A stretch of DNA of 64,000 nt, taken from the NCBI RefSeq assembly GCF_040536835.1, contig NZ_CP159578.1, forward strand, positions 3,844,001 to 3,908,000. Direction: 5' to 3'. Below are positions 38,879 through 47,700 of the stretch, piece after piece (position 1 is the stretch's first letter; each line of letters starts with the position of its first letter). The notes under the pieces were generated by a model. It worked only from the letters and a program-made list of their open reading frames with translations. It was not told where the DNA came from and searched no databases. A program made the position numbers and the translations under genes. This stretch comes from Salinicola endophyticus. GTDB taxonomy: Bacteria; Pseudomonadota; Gammaproteobacteria; Pseudomonadales; Halomonadaceae.

Positions 38879-40092
38879 GCTGCCTCCTCACTGCGACGTA
38901 CGCTCAGATCAGAACGCTCGAAGACCTCGGGCAACAGCTCAACGCCGAGCCCCGGCCCTTCCATGGGGTAGACGTAACCGTCCTCGATGGTCGGCACGCG
39001 TGTCACCAGTTCCCGGTACCAGCCTCGGTAGAAGGCGCGCACCGACTCCTGGATCAGGGTGTTGGGCTGGCTGAACGACATGTGTATCGCGGCGGCGAAG
39101 CCGATCGGCCCGATGCAGTCGTGAGGGGCGAACGGCTTGTGATAGGTCTCGGCCAGCGAGGCGATCTTGCGACCTTCGGTGAGCCCGCCCGTCCAGCACA
39201 GGTCGACCATCACCACGCCGAGGGCGTCCTGGTCGAGCATTTCCTTGTAGGGCCAGCGCGAGCCGAGCGTTTCGCTGCCGCAGACCGGCACGTGGGTCGA
39301 GCGCGCGTACTCGCCCAGGGCCGCCGTCGAGGTCATCTTGATCGGGTCCTCGAACCAGTACGGATTGTAGGGTTCCAGGGCGTTGGCGATGCGCTTTGCG
39401 CTGGTCAGATTCCACTGGGAATGGAACTCCACCATGATATCCATGGCGTCACCGACACGCTGGCGTATCTGCTCGAAGGGGGTAAGCGCGCGCTTCATCT
39501 GTGCCGCGCTGATATCCAGGCCGCCGGTTTCGCGCGCGATGGGGTCGAAGGGCCAGATCTTCATCGCCGAGATGCCGTTTTCCAGCAGGTTCTCGGCCAG
39601 GGCGCCGGCGTCGGTCATGAACGCATCGAGATCCTCGAAGGGTCCCTCCTGGGCGCCGAGATTCCAGTTGTTGACCGGGCGGATGTCACGATTGCGCACA
39701 TAGCCGTAGCCGGCACAGGTGTTGTAGATCCTCAGCTTGGGCCGGCACAGCCCGCCCAGCATCTGGTGCACCGGCTGGTTGCAGACCTTGCCCAGCAGGT
39801 CCCACAGCGCGATGTCGATAGCCGACACCGCGCGCGATTCGGCACCGGTCGAGGCATGGGCGAGTGGCAAGGCCGTCATGTCACGGTGCAGCGCCTCGAT
39901 GTCCAACGGGTTGCGACCCAGCAGGCGCGGCGACAGAGTGTCATGGATATGGGCCGCAACGCTGCCCGCCCCATAGAAGGTTTCGCCGAGCCCGATCGTC
40001 CCTTCGTCGGTATGAATGCGCACCCAGATTACGTTCTCGAACTCTCGCGCAATGAGCGTTTCTATCGCGGTTATCTTCACCGGCATCTCCAA
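38875..40092 (-). CDS. Enolase-superfamily sugar-acid dehydratase (MR/MLE family)
   Basis: 405 residues: N-terminal capping domain (~1-130) and a C-terminal barrel. Apparent metal ligands are Glu222 (VEFHSQW), Glu248 (WFEDP) and Glu274 (GSETLG); candidate bases are Lys178 (AMKIWP) and His324 (APHDCIGP), with Asp297 (VDLCWTG) behind. First ligand Glu instead of the usual Asp and a lone K.W in place of KxK are notable. Best described as an acid-sugar dehydratase of the mandelate-racemase group; gluconate, idonate, gulonate or galactonate are candidate substrates given the neighbours. It lies three bases after the TRAP permease gene. Confidence 0.78.
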   Translation of the reverse strand: MEMPVKITAIETLIAREFENVIWVRIHTDEGTIGLGETFYGAGSVAAHIHDTLSPRLLGRNPLDIEALHRDMTALPLAHASTGAESRAVSAIDIALWDLLGKVCNQPVHQMLGGLCRPKLRIYNTCAGYGYVRNRDIRPVNNWNLGAQEGPFEDLDAFMTDAGALAENLLENGISAMKIWPFDPIARETGGLDISAAQMKRALTPFEQIRQRVGDAMDIMVEFHSQWNLTSAKRIANALEPYNPYWFEDPIKMTSTAALGEYARSTHVPVCGSETLGSRWPYKEMLDQDALGVVMVDLCWTGGLTEGRKIASLAETYHKPFAPHDCIGPIGFAAAIHMSFSQPNTLIQESVRAFYRGWYRELVTRVPTIEDGYVYPMEGPGLGVELLPEVFERSDLSVRRSEEAA

Positions 40093-40095
40093 GTA

Positions 40096-41403
40096 TCAAT
40101 TCAGGCCAGGCAGCCAAAGCGCCAGGTCGGGGAGGAACAGGACCAGTAGCAGCACGGCCAGTTGAATGGCCATGAAAGGTCCCACGGATTTGTAGATATC
40201 CATCAGGCCGATGCCCTCGGGAGCCACACTTATCAGGTAGAAGGCGGCGGAGCCGAAGGGCGGCGAGAGAAAGGCGATCTGCATGGCGATGCAGAACAGC
40301 ACGCCGAACCAGACCGGGCTGTAGCCGAGTTCATTGACGATGGGAATGAAGATCGGAATGGTCAGCAAGACGATACCGATCCAGTCCATGAAGCAGCCCA
40401 GGACGAGGAAGATCGCGAGCATCAAGACAATCGTCATCATCGGCGACAGCCCGGCGTCGAGGAGCAGCGAATTGACGAACTCGCGACCGTCGGCCAGGTT
40501 GTAGACGCTGATCAGCACCGCCACACCGAACGTCACCCACAGCAGTACCCCCACCGAGCGCAACGTCTGGGTCAGGCTCTGATGCAGCAGCGACAGTGAC
40601 AGTTCACCGCGTAGCACGATGAAGACCAGGGTTCCGACGACCCCCATGCAGGCCGCTTCGGTGATCGAGGTCACGCCGCCATAGATGCAGCCCAGAATCA
40701 GGACGATCAGCAACAGCGGCGGCACGAGGCTCTTGAAGAGGCGACCCGGCGTCATGTCCGACTTGTCCGGCTCCGCGGCCTTGACCGGCGCCAGGGACGG
40801 ATTCAGCCAGCAGCGGATGACAACATAGGCGATATAGCTCAGCGCCAGGATCAGCCCGGGAATCACTGTCGCGGCGAACAGCTTCTGAATGCTGACCCCG
40901 CCTACCAGACCGAAAATGATCATGACGATACTCGGCGGAATCATCGTGCCCAGTGAACCACCGGCCACGATGACGCCGATGGCCATGTTGCGGTCGTAGT
41001 TCAGGCGCAGCATCTGCGGTAGCGCCACCAGCCCGAGCATCACTATCTCGCCGCCGATGATGCCGCTCATCGCGGCGAGGACGACGGCGATGATCAGCGT
41101 GACCAGAGCGACGCCGCCGCGCACGGAGCCGACCATCTGCTGCAGCGCATCGTAGAGATCTCGAGCGATCGATGAGCGTTCCAGCAGCGACGACATCAAG
41201 ATGAAAAGTGGCACAGCGGCGAAAGAGTAGTTGATCGCCATGCCGTAGACTTTCTCCATCGCCAGCGGCAGGACATCGATGCCGAAATGAACCACGGCCA
41301 ACAGTGCGGCGACGCCGCCGGCGGCGAATCCCAGGGGGACGCCGATGGCCATGGCCGCGAAGAGCGCGACCAGTAGAACCGCTGAAAAGACCGCTATCGT
41401 CAT
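40096..41403 (-). CDS. dctM: TRAP transporter large permease DctM
   Basis: 435-residue inner-membrane subunit, about twelve hydrophobic segments, using the Na+ gradient to import organic or sugar acids. Family sequence is clear: GVPLGFAAGGVAALLAV, VPLFILMSSLLERSSIARDLYDAL, AAMSGIIGGEIVMLG and GGSLGTMIPPSIVMIIFG. It overlaps the small permease gene by four bases (ATGA) and precedes the enolase-superfamily gene by three. Confidence 0.92.
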   Translation of the reverse strand: MTIAVFSAVLLVALFAAMAIGVPLGFAAGGVAALLAVVHFGIDVLPLAMEKVYGMAINYSFAAVPLFILMSSLLERSSIARDLYDALQQMVGSVRGGVALVTLIIAVVLAAMSGIIGGEIVMLGLVALPQMLRLNYDRNMAIGVIVAGGSLGTMIPPSIVMIIFGLVGGVSIQKLFAATVIPGLILALSYIAYVVIRCWLNPSLAPVKAAEPDKSDMTPGRLFKSLVPPLLLIVLILGCIYGGVTSITEAACMGVVGTLVFIVLRGELSLSLLHQSLTQTLRSVGVLLWVTFGVAVLISVYNLADGREFVNSLLLDAGLSPMMTIVLMLAIFLVLGCFMDWIGIVLLTIPIFIPIVNELGYSPVWFGVLFCIAMQIAFLSPPFGSAAFYLISVAPEGIGLMDIYKSVGPFMAIQLAVLLLVLFLPDLALWLPGLN

Positions 41404-41906
41404 GACCGCACCTCCTGGTCGCTGTCACGCAGGCGACGCCGCAGATTCGCGATCGCCAGCACCGCCATGGTCAGACCACACAGCACCAGCAGCGGCTTGA
41501 CCGTCATCGGAATCGGTGCGTTCCAGGCGGTGCCGAAGCGCTCGGTGTGTATGAAGGCCTGCCAGGCCTCGGGCGCCCCGGAGACGCCGATGGCGAGACT
41601 GAAGCCCACGATGAACAGGCACTGAATGATGTCGAGCCAGCGCTTGAGACGGGGAGGCGCCAGGTCATAGAGAATCGAAATGCGCAGGTGAGCATCACGA
41701 CGCATGACATAGCCGCCCGCGTAGATGTAGGCGATAGCGCAGACGTAAAGCGAGAGCTCGTTGGCCCAGATCGTCGGGCTGTGAAAGAAGTAGCGAGCCA
41801 CGACCTCGTAAGTGGTTGCCCCGATGACGACCATGAACAGCCAGGCAGGAAGGCTGTCCCAACTGAAACGGTCATCATGACGATGACATGACGTGTCGTT
41901 CGACAT
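41400..41906 (-). CDS. dctQ: TRAP transporter small permease DctQ
   Basis: 168 residues with four hydrophobic segments, the small membrane subunit that binds DctM. WANELSLYVCAIAYIYAGGYVMRRDAHLRI is the diagnostic DctQ stretch (E-L...G...RR..H). The N-terminus MSNDTSCHRHDDRFSWDSL is soluble. It lies between dctP and dctM on the same strand. Confidence 0.9.
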   Translation of the reverse strand: MSNDTSCHRHDDRFSWDSLPAWLFMVVIGATTYEVVARYFFHSPTIWANELSLYVCAIAYIYAGGYVMRRDAHLRISILYDLAPPRLKRWLDIIQCLFIVGFSLAIGVSGAPEAWQAFIHTERFGTAWNAPIPMTVKPLLVLCGLTMAVLAIANLRRRLRDSDQEVRS

Positions 41907-41940
41907 AACAGACTCCAGCGGTGGGGACCGGTAAGCGCGT

Positions 41941-42984
41941 TCAGGTGAGCAAGCCGAGCTTCTTCATGAAGGCGAGATGGCTGGTCACCATGGCATCGGC
42001 CGCCGGACTTCGTGTGGCCCAGTCTTTCCAGATATCCAGTGCCGCCTGGCGGAATGCCTTCCTGTCTTCATCGGACCAGTCGCTGAAGGTCACCTCGTCG
42101 CCGAGGTCCGACACCACCTGCCGATCAGCGACCGTGACACTCTTGATCAGGTCGAAGGCGATAGCCCGTTGCGCGGTACGAATCACGAATTGCAGCGACT
42201 CGGGCAGTCGATTCCAGACCTCAAGATTGATCGCCAGGTGGTCGGCGGGCATCGAATGAAAGCCCGGATAGGTGGCGTACTTGCAGATCTCGTAGAGTCC
42301 GAGCGAGCGGTTGAGGGCCAGGGTGCCGGCATCCGCACCGCTCACGACCCCGGTCTCCATGGCAGTGAAGACCTCACCGAACGGCATGACTACCGGGGCG
42401 GCCCCCAGGCTGGCGAAGATCTCGCTCTCCATTCCCGGCGGGGAACGGAACTTCCAGCCCTTCAGCGCTTCGATGCCGGGAATCGGCACGGTGGAGCTCA
42501 GTGACTCCAGCGGTGGGCAGAGCAGCCCGACGCAATACATCCCGTAGCGTGCGTAGAGCGGATCGACGATCTCACGAGCCTGGGGGGTGTCCAGCCAGGC
42601 GTGGAACTGGATGGGGTCCTCGTAGCCGCCCATGACGTCGCCGATGAACTGGAAGGCCGGGTCCTTGCCGGTGAGGTAGCTGGCGCCGGTCATGTCGATG
42701 TCGAGCACCCCGGAGGCGGCGGCATCGAATGTCTGTACGCCTTCGACGATGGCGTTCGAGTAGTGCAGATCGATCTGCAGCCGCCCACCGGAGAGGGTCC
42801 GACAAAGCTCCACCAGACGGCCGTACATGCGGCCCTGGGTCGAGGTCTCGCTCTTGTTGGTCTGGGCGCGCAGACGGTATTCCGCCGGTCCGGTCGCGGC
42901 ACGTGCGGCACCGGGCAGCAGGCCCGCTGCCAATAGTCCGGACCCGGTGGACTTCATCAGGTCTCTTCGGCTGAGTGTCTTCAT
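41941..42984 (-). CDS. dctP: TRAP transporter substrate-binding protein DctP, Tat-exported
   Basis: 347-residue periplasmic binding protein. The N-terminus MKTLSRRDLMKSTGSGLLAA holds a twin-arginine motif (SRRDLMK, 5-11) and a cleavage site near ARAATG, so it is exported folded. The family signature Arg for carboxylate binding should lie in the GWKFRSPPGMESEIFASLGA stretch (GxKxR.P). Genes run dctP-dctQ-dctM-dehydratase-SDR-dehydrogenase. The GntR gene is divergent 143 bp away with a very A/T-rich gap between, the likely promoter/operator region for both sides. Confidence 0.9.
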   Translation of the reverse strand: MKTLSRRDLMKSTGSGLLAAGLLPGAARAATGPAEYRLRAQTNKSETSTQGRMYGRLVELCRTLSGGRLQIDLHYSNAIVEGVQTFDAAASGVLDIDMTGASYLTGKDPAFQFIGDVMGGYEDPIQFHAWLDTPQAREIVDPLYARYGMYCVGLLCPPLESLSSTVPIPGIEALKGWKFRSPPGMESEIFASLGAAPVVMPFGEVFTAMETGVVSGADAGTLALNRSLGLYEICKYATYPGFHSMPADHLAINLEVWNRLPESLQFVIRTAQRAIAFDLIKSVTVADRQVVSDLGDEVTFSDWSDEDRKAFRQAALDIWKDWATRSPAADAMVTSHLAFMKKLGLLT

Positions 42985-43127
42985 GGGGCGTCCTCGTCAT
43001 GAGCGTGGCGGCTTCGCCGTCTTGTTCTATCTCGAGAAGAAAAATATCGCGCAATTTTTTATAATTCCATGAAACTAAGGTTTAATTCGCAAAATATCTT
43101 GGGTGAGTCACAGTGAGAGGCATGACG

Positions 43128-43883
43128 ATGAATGCACCATCCCAAGACAAGGGCGCCTCGACGGCAATCAAGGGGTTGTCCCGGGGCGAGCTAGCCTATG
43201 AGCGGATCGAGTCCTTGTTGACCCATATGGAACTCAAACCGGGCGAGTACCTCACCCTCCAGGCGGTGCAGGAGCGCGTGGGGCTGGGGCGGACGCCGAT
43301 CGTCGAGGCCGTTCGCAAGCTGTCGGACGACACCCTGGTCGAGGTGCGGGCCGGGCGTGGGCTGAAGGTGGCACCTATCGATCTCGCCAGGGAGCGCGAG
43401 TTGCTGGATCTGCGCCGGGACATGGAGCGCTTTGCCATTCAGCGGACCATCAAGAAGGCATCACATTTGCACGTCAGCCAAATGCGTCGCCTCTACGAAT
43501 CGCTGGAGGCATTGAACGAGGCTCGTGAGACGGCACTGACGGCGGATGACATCAGGAGCTTCAACGAACTCGACCATCGTATGGACGATCTGATTCTCGC
43601 CGCGGCTGCCGAACCCTTTCTGGTGAGAACGCTGCGACCGCTGCATACGATCTATCGCCGGCTGGGGTTTTTGTTCCTGACCTACTGCGGTACGGACGAG
43701 CTGATCCATCGCAATATCGCGCTGCATCAGGAGGTGCTGCGAGCCATTCTCGCCAAAGACCTCGATGGCGCCTGCCGGGCGTCCGACGAGCTGATGGATT
43801 TCGCTGCGGGCATGTTCCCCTGCCTCGAGATGGAGCTGGACCCGTCCCTGCTCGACGCCAGTATCGAGCCCTTCATGCCATAA
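43128..43883 (+). CDS. GntR-family (FadR-type) transcriptional regulator
   Basis: 251 residues. The winged HTH (residues ~20-85) reads AYERIESLLTHMELKPGEYL, then RVGLGRTPIVEAVRKLSDD; an all-helical FCD domain follows with the metal-binding pattern (DHRMDDLI, HQEVLRAILAKD). The ATG at 43128 is preferred because GAGAGG stands seven bases before it; ATG 43122 or GTG 43113 would be poorly spaced. Divergent from the TRAP operon and adjacent to a 2-hydroxyacid dehydrogenase gene, so it probably responds to the imported sugar acid. Confidence 0.88.
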   Translation: MNAPSQDKGASTAIKGLSRGELAYERIESLLTHMELKPGEYLTLQAVQERVGLGRTPIVEAVRKLSDDTLVEVRAGRGLKVAPIDLARERELLDLRRDMERFAIQRTIKKASHLHVSQMRRLYESLEALNEARETALTADDIRSFNELDHRMDDLILAAAAEPFLVRTLRPLHTIYRRLGFLFLTYCGTDELIHRNIALHQEVLRAILAKDLDGACRASDELMDFAAGMFPCLEMELDPSLLDASIEPFMP

Positions 43884-43892
43884 GGAGCCACC

Positions 43893-44852
43893 ATGCGAAT
43901 CGTCTTTCACGGCAAGAATGCCGCCACATTCCATGACGGACTGAGCGCTCGGCTCGACATCGACGCCGAGCTGGCCTGCCTGCCGGACGATCTGACCGAG
44001 GAGCATGATCGGCATGCCTATGCCCGCGCCGACGTGGTGGTCGCCACGGGGCTCTCCAGCGACCAGCCGCAGCCTTCGGGGGCAAGGCTTTTCCAGGTGG
44101 CTGGCGCGGGCATCGATGCGGTGGATCGAGCACTGCTGCCAGGCACGGCTACGCTGTGCAATTGCTACGGCCACGACGTGCCGATCGCGGAGTACGTCCT
44201 GGGCGCGCTGCTGACGTCGCAGATTCCCTATTTCCAGGCCGATGGCCAGTTGCGTCGTGGCGACTGGACCTTTCAGTCGGGCAACCGGTTTCACGGTGAG
44301 CTGGCCGGGCGGACACTCGGCATTCTGGGCTTTGGCCATATCGGTCGGGCCATCGCTCGAATCGTCAGGCCGCTGGGCGTGACGGTCCATGTGGCCAACC
44401 GCAGCCCGGTGATCGATCCGCTGGTGGCTACGGCCTACTCGCTGCATGCGCTGACGGACTTCTATCGTGATATCGACGATCTGGTCGTGGCACTCCCCCA
44501 GACACCCGCCACTCGAGGCCTGGTCACTGACGCCGCGTTCGACGCCCTGCCGGCGCATGCGAGGGTGATCAACGTCGGACGAGGCGAGGTGATCGATGCC
44601 GAGGCGCTGTATCGGGCCCTGAGCCGGAAACGCATCGCCGGGGCAGTGATCGACACCTGGTATCGCTATCCGAATGCCGACGAACCACACCCCTTGCCAG
44701 CCGAACAGCCTTTCCACGAACTGGACAACCTGATCATGACCCCACACATGTCGGGCTGGACCCAGGGCACCATCGAACGCCGCAAGGACGCGATCGCCGA
44801 CAACATCAATCGCCTGGCCGCCGGCCGGGAGCTGCGCAACGTCATTGCCTGA
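43893..44852 (+). CDS. D-2-hydroxyacid dehydrogenase family protein
   Basis: 319 residues, NAD(P)-dependent reductase of 2-keto acids. GFGHIG (146-151) is the dinucleotide loop; Arg in NVGRGEVID and His in MTPHMSGW are catalytic. The usual Glu in the segment after the last nucleotide-domain strand is not evident (AVIDTWYRYPNADEPHPL), so activity may be altered; WYRYP is typical of a phosphonate/glyoxylate-reductase-like subgroup. It follows the GntR gene after nine bases and is probably cotranscribed, suggesting a role in the sugar-acid pathway. Confidence 0.82.
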   Translation: MRIVFHGKNAATFHDGLSARLDIDAELACLPDDLTEEHDRHAYARADVVVATGLSSDQPQPSGARLFQVAGAGIDAVDRALLPGTATLCNCYGHDVPIAEYVLGALLTSQIPYFQADGQLRRGDWTFQSGNRFHGELAGRTLGILGFGHIGRAIARIVRPLGVTVHVANRSPVIDPLVATAYSLHALTDFYRDIDDLVVALPQTPATRGLVTDAAFDALPAHARVINVGRGEVIDAEALYRALSRKRIAGAVIDTWYRYPNADEPHPLPAEQPFHELDNLIMTPHMSGWTQGTIERRKDAIADNINRLAAGRELRNVIA

Positions 44853-45037
44853 GTGAGACACAGCGCGACACTTTGCGTTACGCCCAACTGAACAACGTTC
44901 AACACGCTCGTGTGGCTTCTGGCCCTCGCTCGCCGACTTTCTCGGACAGCATCTAGACATGTGTCTTAGTCGATGTGATACTTCGCAGACTAACTGTTAG
45001 GTGACTTTTTCGCGTCTCCCCGAGACATCGACGACTG

Positions 45038-45063
45038 GCCCGGGCGTGTGCACACGCCCGGGC
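45038..45063. promoter_or_regulatory. 26-bp perfect palindrome before the FUSC gene
   Basis: GCCCGGGCGTGTG (45038-45050) is followed directly by its exact complement (45051-45063). It ends 12 bases before the chosen ATG at 45076 and covers the place of the ribosome site. It could be a repressor site or a translation-blocking hairpin. Confidence 0.6.
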
Positions 45064-45075
45064 GCTGGTGCTTTC

Positions 45076-47370
45076 ATGACACGCATTCCCGCCGACCACT
45101 GGCTACTCGCCCTGCGCACCGTGCTCGCCGTCTGGCTGGCGCTGTTCCTGGCCATGCGCCTGGATCTCTATCAGCCCGCCTGGGCGATCCTGGCGGTGAT
45201 GATCGTGACCTTGCAGCCGGTCATGTTCACCGGCGGCACACCGCCCATCGGTATCATCATCGGGCGCGGCGTGGCGCGGCTGTTCGGCACTCTGTTCGGG
45301 GCCATCGTCGGGCTGGTGCTGATCTCGCTGTTCGGCCAGCAGCCGATGCTCTATCTGCTGTTCGCCGGCGCCTGGCTGGCCGTCTGCATGTACTGGGTGA
45401 TGCTCGAGCAGGACGAGTATCTCGGCTATGTGATGATGCTCAGCGGCTACACCGCGACCCTGGTCTCGCTGACGGCCATCGGTACCGGGGTCGATCAGGT
45501 ATGGCATGTGGCCCAGGCGCGCTTCAGCGAGACCGCCCTGGGCATCGGCTGTGCGCTGCTGACGCATATCGCCATCGCCCCGCGCTTCGGCAGCCGCGCG
45601 CTGCCGCAGACGCTCTCCGAGTTTCTCACCGAAGGCGCCCGCGACACCCTCGACGTGTTGGCGCAGCCGCGCTCGCGGGGGCTGCGCGACAGCCAGTTCA
45701 AGCGCCTGCTGGGCCACTATCAGCAGTTCCAGAAGCTGCGCGGGCTGACCCGCCTGGAGGCCCGGCGACTGAGCCACTTCATCCCCGCACTTGACCGCTT
45801 CGCCAGCGACAGCCTGGCGCTGATCACCGCGATCCGCGAGCTGGAGACCGCACTGGACTACCTGCGCGCCTGCGACGACGGCCAGCGCTGGCTGGCGCCG
45901 CTACTCGACCAGGCCCTGCCGGTGCTCGAGCATACCGCGGCCGAGCCCGCCGCCGCGCCGGGCGAGCCGTTGGTGCTGGCGCCATTCGACTGGGATCCCG
46001 AGCAAGTCTCGCCGCGCAGCCGTGCCCGTGCCGAGCTGGTGCGCCAGCGCCTGGGCGAGGTGCTCGACCTGCTCCACCACGGCCAGCGCCTGCGCCACGC
46101 CCTGACCGCTCCCGATTCGGCGCGGATCGAGACGCTGCCGCGAAAGCGCCGTTCGCGCACCACCCACAACGAGCACTTCGTGGCACGCTACAACGCCCTG
46201 CGCGTGTTCGTCGCCTTCGAGCTGCTGGGGCTCTACTGGATCCACAGCGGCTGGCACTCGGGCTATCTGGCAATGATGCTGCTGGGGGTCTTCACCATGC
46301 TGTTCGCCAAGGCGCCCAACCCCGCGGCGGTGGTCTATCAGTTCCTGTGGGGGTCGCTGGCGGCAGTGATCCTGGGCGGCGTGCTGCTGTTCCTGGTACT
46401 GCCGGTGATCAACGGCTTCCCGCTGCTGGCCCTGGCCGTGGCGGTACCGGTGGTCATCGGCACCCTGCTGACGCCGCACCCACGCTGGTCGGCAATCGGC
46501 CTGGCCGGCTCCGTCACCATGATGACCCTGCTCAACCTCAATTCGACCTACACCTTCGCCCCAGCGCGCTATATCAACGGCGGGGTGGCCTCGATCATCG
46601 GCACCCTGGTGGCGATGATCACCTACTCGGTGATGCGCCAGCGTTCACCCGCCGAGCGTATCCGTACGCTGATGGCGGCCTACTGGCAGGGGCTTGCACG
46701 CCTGCTCGGCGAGCGTAACCAGCCCAGCCGCGCGCGCCTGGAGAGCCGCCTCTATGACCGCCTCGGCCGCCTGGTAGCGCTGGGCGGCAGCGATACGGCG
46801 CTGCGCGAGGCGATCGACCTCCACGCCCTGGCCCTGTGCGTATGGCGTATTCGCCGCCTGGGCCCGGAGCTGGGCGCGCATCGCGCAGAGATCGAGACAT
46901 GGCTGGCGGGCATCGGCACCCGCCTGCTGGCGCGCCAGCGCCACGACCCGGCAGTCTGGCACCAGCTCGCCGACGAGGCGATCGCCTGGGTCGAGCGGCT
47001 CTACCATGAGACTCGCCTGCCCATCGCCAGCATCGGCGAGATCGCCATGCTCGGGCATCTGATGCGCGACGCTCCCGGGGTCATGCTGGAACAGGGCGAC
47101 ACCACGGCGCCGGCGCCGCAGGACATCGCCCAGGAAGGCGCACAGGGAAAAGATGCACAGGAAAAAGGTGCACAGGACGATACCAAGGAAGATGCACAGG
47201 AAGATCCCGTGACGGTAAACAGCGCCGCCACGCGCGAGCCTGAGCCCGGCCAGGCGGACACGGAAAGCGACGAGTCAGATACCGGGTCGGACGAATCAGG
47301 CACTGACGTGAACGAGACAGACACCGGCTCGGACGAGCCAGAGACGGGAGATGACACCCATGTTCGCTGA
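45076..47370 (+). CDS. FUSC-family (AaeB-like) aromatic acid efflux protein
   Basis: Inner-membrane efflux component, 764 residues, with two sets of five to six hydrophobic segments (~10-165 and ~370-530) separated by soluble regions, the AaeB/FUSC pattern. RLDLYQPAWAILAVMIVTLQ matches the FUSC start. The last ~90 residues form an unusual acidic, Gln/Asp/Glu/Ser/Thr-rich tail (QEGAQGKDAQEKGAQ, ESDESDTGSDESGTD). The ATG at 45076 is preferred; a GTG at 45001 would add 25 unlike residues across a 26-bp palindrome. First gene of a FUSC-DUF1656-HlyD operon, probably exporting hydroxybenzoate-like acids. Confidence 0.85.
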   Translation: MTRIPADHWLLALRTVLAVWLALFLAMRLDLYQPAWAILAVMIVTLQPVMFTGGTPPIGIIIGRGVARLFGTLFGAIVGLVLISLFGQQPMLYLLFAGAWLAVCMYWVMLEQDEYLGYVMMLSGYTATLVSLTAIGTGVDQVWHVAQARFSETALGIGCALLTHIAIAPRFGSRALPQTLSEFLTEGARDTLDVLAQPRSRGLRDSQFKRLLGHYQQFQKLRGLTRLEARRLSHFIPALDRFASDSLALITAIRELETALDYLRACDDGQRWLAPLLDQALPVLEHTAAEPAAAPGEPLVLAPFDWDPEQVSPRSRARAELVRQRLGEVLDLLHHGQRLRHALTAPDSARIETLPRKRRSRTTHNEHFVARYNALRVFVAFELLGLYWIHSGWHSGYLAMMLLGVFTMLFAKAPNPAAVVYQFLWGSLAAVILGGVLLFLVLPVINGFPLLALAVAVPVVIGTLLTPHPRWSAIGLAGSVTMMTLLNLNSTYTFAPARYINGGVASIIGTLVAMITYSVMRQRSPAERIRTLMAAYWQGLARLLGERNQPSRARLESRLYDRLGRLVALGGSDTALREAIDLHALALCVWRIRRLGPELGAHRAEIETWLAGIGTRLLARQRHDPAVWHQLADEAIAWVERLYHETRLPIASIGEIAMLGHLMRDAPGVMLEQGDTTAPAPQDIAQEGAQGKDAQEKGAQDDTKEDAQEDPVTVNSAATREPEPGQADTESDESDTGSDESGTDVNETDTGSDEPETGDDTHVR

Positions 47371-47575
47371 GTGGTCGTTCCTCGGCTTTCTGCTGCCCCC
47401 GCTGGCGCTGCCGGTACTGCTGGCGCTGGCGCTCTACCTGCTGATCCGCCGGCTGTTCGTGCGTTGGCGGCTCTACCACTGGCTGTGGCAACCGGTGCTG
47501 GCCGATATCGCGATCTTCGCGCTGCTGCTGTGGGCGGTGCTTGCGCTCAGCGGCGCGCTACCGATCGCGCCATGA
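47360..47575 (+). CDS. DUF1656 (AaeX-like) small membrane protein
   Basis: 71 residues: MFAEWSFLGFLLPPLALPVL with two hydrophobic segments and a basic middle (LIRRLFVRWRLYHWLW), the DUF1656/AaeX pattern. It overlaps the FUSC gene end by 11 bases. GGGAG is nine bases before the ATG at 47360; the ATG at 47351 would place it directly on the ribosome site. Small subunit of the efflux system. Confidence 0.85.
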   Translation: MFAEWSFLGFLLPPLALPVLLALALYLLIRRLFVRWRLYHWLWQPVLADIAIFALLLWAVLALSGALPIAP

Positions 47576-47700
47576 CCGCCGCGCTGCGAGTCTTGCGCCG
47601 TCACCGATGCGGATGACGCCCGACCCGATAGACATCGCCTGAACGACATCTCTTGATGGACATCGCCAGGCTGTCCGAGACCGACAATAGAAGAGACACC

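Noticed and set aside
43461..44960. Long minus-strand frame (499 codons) opposite the GntR and hydroxyacid dehydrogenase genes
   Set aside because: Shadow frame of two well-supported genes with no family resemblance.
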